This document shows, piece after piece, positions 59,883-64,000 of a stretch of 64,000 nucleotides of DNA; position 1 is the first letter of the stretch; the number at the start of each line of letters is the position of its first letter. The position numbers and the translations under genes are program-made. Source of the stretch: CAZAPO01 sp044841755 (GTDB taxonomy: Bacteria > Bacteroidota > Bacteroidia > Flavobacteriales > Flavobacteriaceae); NCBI GenBank assembly GCA_044841755.1, contig JAXOFM010000003.1, forward strand, positions 186,001 to 250,000. Direction: 5' to 3'. Under the pieces are notes generated by a model that did not search any database, was not told the DNA's origin, and was given only the letters and a program-made list of their open reading frames with translations.

Positions 59883-61168
59883 TGAAAACGATAATTAATC
59901 CGAAAAGAGAAGACTGGAAAACAATTCTGAAGCGTCCAACGCAATCAGTTGAAGAGATTGAAGAAACCGTAACTGAGATATTTAAGGATGTAGAGCAGCA
60001 TGGGGATTTTGCTATTTCAAAGTACACTTCAATTTTTGATGGAGTTGAGCTTGATAACTATTTGGTTTCCGAAGAAGAGTTTAAAATAGCAGAAGAAAGT
60101 ATCTCCGATGAGCTAAAGCTCGCTATAAAAGAAGCAAAAGAAAACATTAAGTCTTTTCATGAGGCTCAAAAAACTGATATAGTAGAAGTTGAAACTACAA
60201 AGGGAGTTAAATGCTGGCAGGAAAAAAGGCCAATCGAAAGTATAGGACTTTACATTCCTGGAGGAACAGCTCCTTTATTTTCTACAGTTTTGATGCTTGC
60301 AGTTCCTGCTAATATTGCAGGTTGTAAAGAAATAATTCTATGTACACCACCAAATAAAGAGGGTGAAATAGCCAACGAAATTCTTTATGCAGCTCAGCTA
60401 TGTGGAGTTACCAAAGTATATAAAGTGGGAGGTATTCAAGCTATAGCTGGATTAACTTTTGGTACAGAGAGTATTCCTCAAGTTTCAAAAATATTCGGTC
60501 CAGGAAATCAATTCGTTACTGTAGCAAAACAATTAGCAACAAAATACGGAATTGCAATTGACATGCCTGCTGGACCAAGTGAGCTATTAGTTGTTGCGGA
60601 TGATTCCGCTGATGCATCTTACGTAGCTTCTGATCTATTAAGTCAAGCTGAACATGGAACAGATAGTCAGGTAATCTTGGTTTCTACTTCACAAAATCTA
60701 ATTGAAACAGTTGGTAGTGAAATTGACAAGCAGCTAGTTGTATTACCAAGAAAGGCAATTGCTAAGAAATCAATTTCTAAGTCTAAGATGATCTTCGTTG
60801 AAAGTGATGAAGTTGCCCTGGATATGATTAATCAATATGGACCAGAACATTTCATTATTTGCTGTGATAATGAGGATTTTTATGTAAGTAATGTAATTAA
60901 TGCTGGTTCTGTATTTATTGGTAATTATACTCCAGAGAGTGCAGGCGACTACGCTTCTGGGACTAATCATACTTTACCAACTAATGGTTTTGCAAAAGCA
61001 TATTCTGGGGTCAACCTAGATAGTTTTCAAAAGAGTATTACCTTCCAAAAAATATCTAAAGAAGGCATACAGAATATTGGTAAAACAATAGAACTAATGG
61101 CAGAAGCGGAAGGCTTACAAGCTCACAAAAATGCAGTTTCAATAAGACTTAAAGATTTGCAATCATGA
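59882..61168 (+). CDS. hisD: Histidinol dehydrogenase
   Basis: Zinc enzyme that oxidises L-histidinol to histidine in two NAD+ steps, the last step of the pathway. The 428-residue protein shows FGPGNQFVTVAKQLA, MPAGPSELLVVADDSA, LSQAEHGTDSQV (zinc ligands Gln and His), YGPEHF and SAGDYASGTNHTLPT. An in-frame ATG exists at 59855, but it lies within hisG. The ATG at 59882 gives the normal family length and the tight TGATG junction, so I use it. It overlaps hisC by 4 bases. Confidence 0.96.
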   Translation: MKTIINPKREDWKTILKRPTQSVEEIEETVTEIFKDVEQHGDFAISKYTSIFDGVELDNYLVSEEEFKIAEESISDELKLAIKEAKENIKSFHEAQKTDIVEVETTKGVKCWQEKRPIESIGLYIPGGTAPLFSTVLMLAVPANIAGCKEIILCTPPNKEGEIANEILYAAQLCGVTKVYKVGGIQAIAGLTFGTESIPQVSKIFGPGNQFVTVAKQLATKYGIAIDMPAGPSELLVVADDSADASYVASDLLSQAEHGTDSQVILVSTSQNLIETVGSEIDKQLVVLPRKAIAKKSISKSKMIFVESDEVALDMINQYGPEHFIICCDNEDFYVSNVINAGSVFIGNYTPESAGDYASGTNHTLPTNGFAKAYSGVNLDSFQKSITFQKISKEGIQNIGKTIELMAEAEGLQAHKNAVSIRLKDLQS

Positions 61169-62199
61169 ATTTAGAAGAACTTGTAAGACCAAATATTTTG
61201 AGACTGAAGCCTTATTCTTCTGCAAGAGATGAGTTTAAGGATGCTTCATCAAAAATGGTTTTTATTGATGCTAACGAAAACCCTTTTGAAACTGGTTTAA
61301 ACAGATATCCTGATCCTCAACAGAACTTGGTTAAGGATGAACTTGCCAAAATAAAAGGTGTATCAAAATCACAAATTTTACTAGGGAACGGAAGTGACGA
61401 GGTTTTAGACTTAATCTTTAGAGCTTTTTGTGAACCCAAGCAGGACAAAGCTATTATTTTACCTCCAACCTATGGAATGTATCAAGTATTAGCAAATACT
61501 AATGATATTGAGCTTGTCAGTGTTCCATTGTTGGATAGTTTTGAACCAAATGTTACAGAAATACTTAAAAATCAGGATTCAAATACAAAGCTCTTATTTT
61601 TATGCTCACCAAATAATCCAACAGCAAACAGTTTTGGTAAGAATTTAGTTTTAGAGTTGATTGAAAAATTTTCTGGAATTGTGGTAATCGATGAAGCTTA
61701 CATAGATTTTTCAGAAGAAGAAAGTTGGTTAAGCAAATTAGAAAATTATTCCAATCTTATCGTTACTCAAACCTTATCCAAAGCTTATGGATTGGCTGGA
61801 ATTAGATTAGGTATTTGTTACGCATCAAAGGAAATTATAGAAGTTCTAAATAAAATTAAACCTCCTTACAATGTAAATCAGCTAACTCAAGAAGCGGCTT
61901 TAACAGGATTATTAAATAGAGATAAAACTTTAGGAGAAGTAAAAGAGATCATTACTGATAGAAAAAAACTAGCAAATAATCTCGAAGAGATTTCATATAT
62001 AGAGAAGGTATATTCTTCGGATGCTAACTTTTTATTAGTTAAAGTAGATGATGCAGATAAACGTTATAAAGAGCTTATTGGTAAGGGAGTAGTAGTTAGA
62101 AACAGATCTAATCAACCTTTATGCGAGAACTGTTTAAGAATCACTATTGGGACTCCTGAAGAAAATAAAGAACTGATACAAATCATGAAGGAATTATGA
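61165..62199 (+). CDS. hisC: Histidinol-phosphate aminotransferase
   Basis: PLP transaminase of class I/II, 344 residues, producing L-histidinol phosphate. Features: VFIDANENPFETGLNRYPDP near residue 30, LLGNGSDEVLDLIFRAF near 75, and CSPNNPTANSFG near 148. The PLP lysine is in TQTLSKAYGLAGIRLG near 204, with NRSNQPLCENCLRITIG at the end. Overlaps both neighbours by 4 bases. Confidence 0.95.
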   Translation: MNLEELVRPNILRLKPYSSARDEFKDASSKMVFIDANENPFETGLNRYPDPQQNLVKDELAKIKGVSKSQILLGNGSDEVLDLIFRAFCEPKQDKAIILPPTYGMYQVLANTNDIELVSVPLLDSFEPNVTEILKNQDSNTKLLFLCSPNNPTANSFGKNLVLELIEKFSGIVVIDEAYIDFSEEESWLSKLENYSNLIVTQTLSKAYGLAGIRLGICYASKEIIEVLNKIKPPYNVNQLTQEAALTGLLNRDKTLGEVKEIITDRKKLANNLEEISYIEKVYSSDANFLLVKVDDADKRYKELIGKGVVVRNRSNQPLCENCLRITIGTPEENKELIQIMKEL

Positions 62200-63329
62200 A
62201 AAGAGTATTGTTTATAGATAGAGATGGAACGTTGATAAAAGAACCAGAAGATCAACAGGTAGATAGTTTTGAAAAGTTAGTATTCTATCCAAAAGTGTTT
62301 CAGTATTTAAGTAAAATATGTAATGAACTAGACTTTGAAATAGTAATGGTTACAAATCAAGATGGATTGGGAACAGATTCACATCCTGAAGAGTACTTTT
62401 GGCCAGTACATAACTTCATGGTAGATACCTTTAAAGATCAAGGAATTGTATTCGAGGAACAGTTCATAGATAAGACATTTGCAAGTGAAAACGCATCGAC
62501 AAGAAAACCAAATACTGGATTGTTGACACAATATTTTTCAGAGGATTATGATCTATCAAATTCTTTTGTAATTGGTGATCGTTTAACAGATGTAGAACTT
62601 GCAATGAACCTTGGCGGAAAAGGTATTTTTATTAATGACGAAACCAATCTGGGAACTGATGAGATAACTGTTAAGAGAGGCGACCTAGATGATTACATCG
62701 CCTTAGAATCTAACGATTGGAAAGAGATTTATGAGTTCTTAAAGCTTCAGAGTCGATCAGGATATATCGAAAGGAATACCAACGAAACTCAAATAGCTAT
62801 AAGCGTCAATCTTGACGGAACTGGTAAAAGCGACATTGATACTGGTTTAGCTTTTTTTGACCACATGCTGGATCAATTAGCACGTCATGGACAAATGGAT
62901 CTTGATATCAAGGTTGAAGGTGACTTAGAGGTTGATGAGCATCACACAATAGAGGATACAGCCATTGCGCTAGGAGAGCTGTTTAATGATGTTTTAGGTA
63001 ATAAATTAGGTTTAGAACGTTATGGTTTTTGTTTGCCAATGGATGATTGTTTAGCCCAAGTTGCTATTGATTTTGGTGGTAGAAACTGGTTAGTATGGGA
63101 GGCTGATTTTAAACGTGAAATGATTGGCAAAATGCCAACAGAAATGTTTATGCACTTCTTTAAATCATTTACCGATGGAGCTAAGTGTAATTTAAACATC
63201 AAAGCAGAAGGAACTAATGAACATCACAAGATTGAAGCAATTTTCAAAGCTTTTGCTAAAGCAATTAAAATGGCTGTAAAACGTGATGCAGAAAAGCTAA
63301 TACTTCCATCAACCAAAGGAATGCTGTAA
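62196..63329 (+). CDS. hisB: Bifunctional histidinol-phosphatase / imidazoleglycerol-phosphate dehydratase
   Basis: A 377-residue fused enzyme. The N-terminal HAD phosphatase (about 1-165) has DRDGTLIKEPEDQQVDSFEK and VIGDRLTDVELA. The C-terminal IGPD (about 175-377) has the His-rich metal motifs FFDHMLDQLARHG, DEHHTIEDTAIALGE and NEHHKIEAIFKAFAKAIK. This fusion, well known from enteric bacteria, also occurs in Bacteroidetes. Overlaps hisC by 4 bases and hisH by 1. Confidence 0.96.
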   Translation: MKRVLFIDRDGTLIKEPEDQQVDSFEKLVFYPKVFQYLSKICNELDFEIVMVTNQDGLGTDSHPEEYFWPVHNFMVDTFKDQGIVFEEQFIDKTFASENASTRKPNTGLLTQYFSEDYDLSNSFVIGDRLTDVELAMNLGGKGIFINDETNLGTDEITVKRGDLDDYIALESNDWKEIYEFLKLQSRSGYIERNTNETQIAISVNLDGTGKSDIDTGLAFFDHMLDQLARHGQMDLDIKVEGDLEVDEHHTIEDTAIALGELFNDVLGNKLGLERYGFCLPMDDCLAQVAIDFGGRNWLVWEADFKREMIGKMPTEMFMHFFKSFTDGAKCNLNIKAEGTNEHHKIEAIFKAFAKAIKMAVKRDAEKLILPSTKGML

Positions 63330-63913
63330 TGAATATTGTAATTATAGATTACGGAGCAGGAAACATTAAAAGTATTCAGTTTGCCTTTGAACGTTTGGGT
63401 TATCATGCTATTTTGTCTAGTGATCCAGAAGTTATTCAAAAAGCAGATCGCGTCATTTTCCCAGGAGTGGGTGAGGCTAGTAATGCCATGGCAAAACTTA
63501 AAAAGTCAGGATTAGATAAACTTATTCCTAAATTAAAACAACCTGTTTTGGGTATTTGCTTAGGAATGCAATTGTTATGCAAACATTCTGAAGAAAATAA
63601 CACTAACGGACTAGGAGTTTTTGACTTGGAGGTTAGAAAATTTGAGAACAACTTGAAAGTTCCTCAAATGGGCTGGAATACCATTTATAATCTTAAGTCA
63701 GAATTATTTAACGGTCTTAAAGAAGAAGAATATATGTACTTAGTACACAGTTATTATGCAGAGTTAAATGATAATGCAATAGCTACTACTAACTACGGTT
63801 TAGAATATGCAACAGCGCTGCAGAAAGATAACTTTTATGGAGTACAATTCCATCCTGAAAAGAGTAGTGTATTTGGTGAGAAAATTTTAAAGAATTTTAT
63901 TGAATTAGTATGA
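63329..63913 (+). CDS. hisH: Imidazole glycerol phosphate synthase, glutaminase subunit
   Basis: A class-I glutamine amidotransferase, 194 residues, supplying ammonia to HisF. IIDYGAGNIKSIQFAFERLG at the start, nucleophile Cys in PVLGICLGMQLL near 79, and the catalytic His and Glu in GVQFHPEKSS near 177. The junctions TAATG with hisB and ATGA with hisA show translational coupling. HisF lies beyond the window. Confidence 0.96.
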   Translation: MNIVIIDYGAGNIKSIQFAFERLGYHAILSSDPEVIQKADRVIFPGVGEASNAMAKLKKSGLDKLIPKLKQPVLGICLGMQLLCKHSEENNTNGLGVFDLEVRKFENNLKVPQMGWNTIYNLKSELFNGLKEEEYMYLVHSYYAELNDNAIATTNYGLEYATALQKDNFYGVQFHPEKSSVFGEKILKNFIELV

Positions 63914-64000
63914 GAATAATTCCTGCTATAGACATAATAGAAGGGAAGTGCGTTAGACTTACCAAGGGTGATTATAGTACTAAAAAAGTCTATAACGAAA
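63910..64000 (+). CDS. hisA: ProFAR isomerase HisA, N-terminal fragment at window edge
   Basis: The first 30 codons of the gene: MRIIPAIDIIEGKCVRLTKG, then DYSTKKVYNE, where the window ends. The start AIDIIEGKCVRL is the HisA hallmark (catalytic Asp at residue 8). It overlaps the hisH stop by ATGA. It isomerises ProFAR to PRFAR, the substrate of HisH-HisF. Confidence 0.92.
   Translation, partial: MRIIPAIDIIEGKCVRLTKGDYSTKKVYNE

Noticed and set aside
1..64000. CRISPR arrays, insertion sequences, tRNA or rRNA genes, toxin-antitoxin or restriction genes
   Set aside because: Looked for regularly spaced repeats, terminal inverted repeats, transposase motifs, cloverleaf-like sequences and methylase/nuclease motifs while reading; none could be supported.

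Overview
The window reads as chromosomal DNA of a member of the Bacteroidota, most likely Flavobacteriaceae. The evidence is strongly AT-rich sequence, a type IX secretion (T9SS) sorting domain on a secreted protein, a PorX-type T9SS regulator, a fused lpxC-fabZ gene, an ACT-less SerA beside SerC and a LuxC-like reductase, almost no Shine-Dalgarno sites, and promoters of the Bacteroidetes type (TTTG about 20 bases before TAnnTTTG). No rRNA, tRNA, CRISPR array, insertion sequence or prophage was seen.

Layout. 1-5.7 kb: a DUF937 protein cut by the window edge, then the serC-serA serine/PLP operon with a LuxC-like acyl-CoA reductase, divergent from a 2[4Fe-4S] ferredoxin, and an outer-surface carboxypeptidase-regulatory-domain protein. 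5.8-14 kb: ychF, an overlapping pair (membrane-anchored beta-helix protein plus diheme c-type lipoprotein), and the parE-parC topoisomerase IV pair. 14-16.3 kb (minus): an operon-like run of an XRE regulator, a lipoprotein, TerC and a second lipoprotein gene that is broken by one in-frame stop. Divergent from it, at 16.6-18.3 kb, lie an M14-type metallopeptidase and an Lrp/AsnC regulator. The shared intergenic region holds three TTAC-N4-GTAA palindromes that overlap promoter -7 boxes. 18.3-21.6 kb: DinB-like protein, small conserved protein, aroB and proline dehydrogenase.

21.6-39.2 kb is a Wzx/Wzy-type exopolysaccharide or capsule cluster, nearly all on the minus strand. It runs from flippase, polymerase and three GT4 glycosyltransferases to a sugar aminotransferase, a PglC-like initiating transferase, a polysaccharide deacetylase, a membrane protein, a second aminotransferase, a PglF/CapD-type dehydratase, Wza and a Wzc tyrosine kinase. 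A FemAB/GNAT-like acyltransferase is inserted on the opposite strand. Just beyond it, at 39.6-42.5 kb, a pectate-lyase-like beta-helix protein with six Ig-like repeats and a T9SS tail points the other way.

42.5-47.1 kb (minus): DUF4258-like protein, alanine dehydrogenase, a membrane protein overlapped by an unlisted 49-residue secreted peptide gene, tsaE and porX. 47.1-53.2 kb (plus): HD phosphohydrolase, then lpxD, lpxC-fabZ, lpxA, efp and an lpxD paralogue. A 20-codon leader ORF is coupled to lpxD by a GTGA overlap. 53.2-58.8 kb: two small conserved genes (one paralogous to the protein at 18.8 kb), sucD, fabG, a von Willebrand-type membrane protein and an SPFH protein.

58.8-64 kb is the start of the histidine operon: hisG-D-C-B-H-A, every gene overlapping the next. 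It is preceded by an 18-residue His-rich leader peptide and a complete transcription attenuator with protector, antiterminator and terminator hairpins. The attenuator, the nonsense-interrupted lipoprotein, the XRE/M14 palindromes and the overlapping small secreted peptide are the observations most worth following up.
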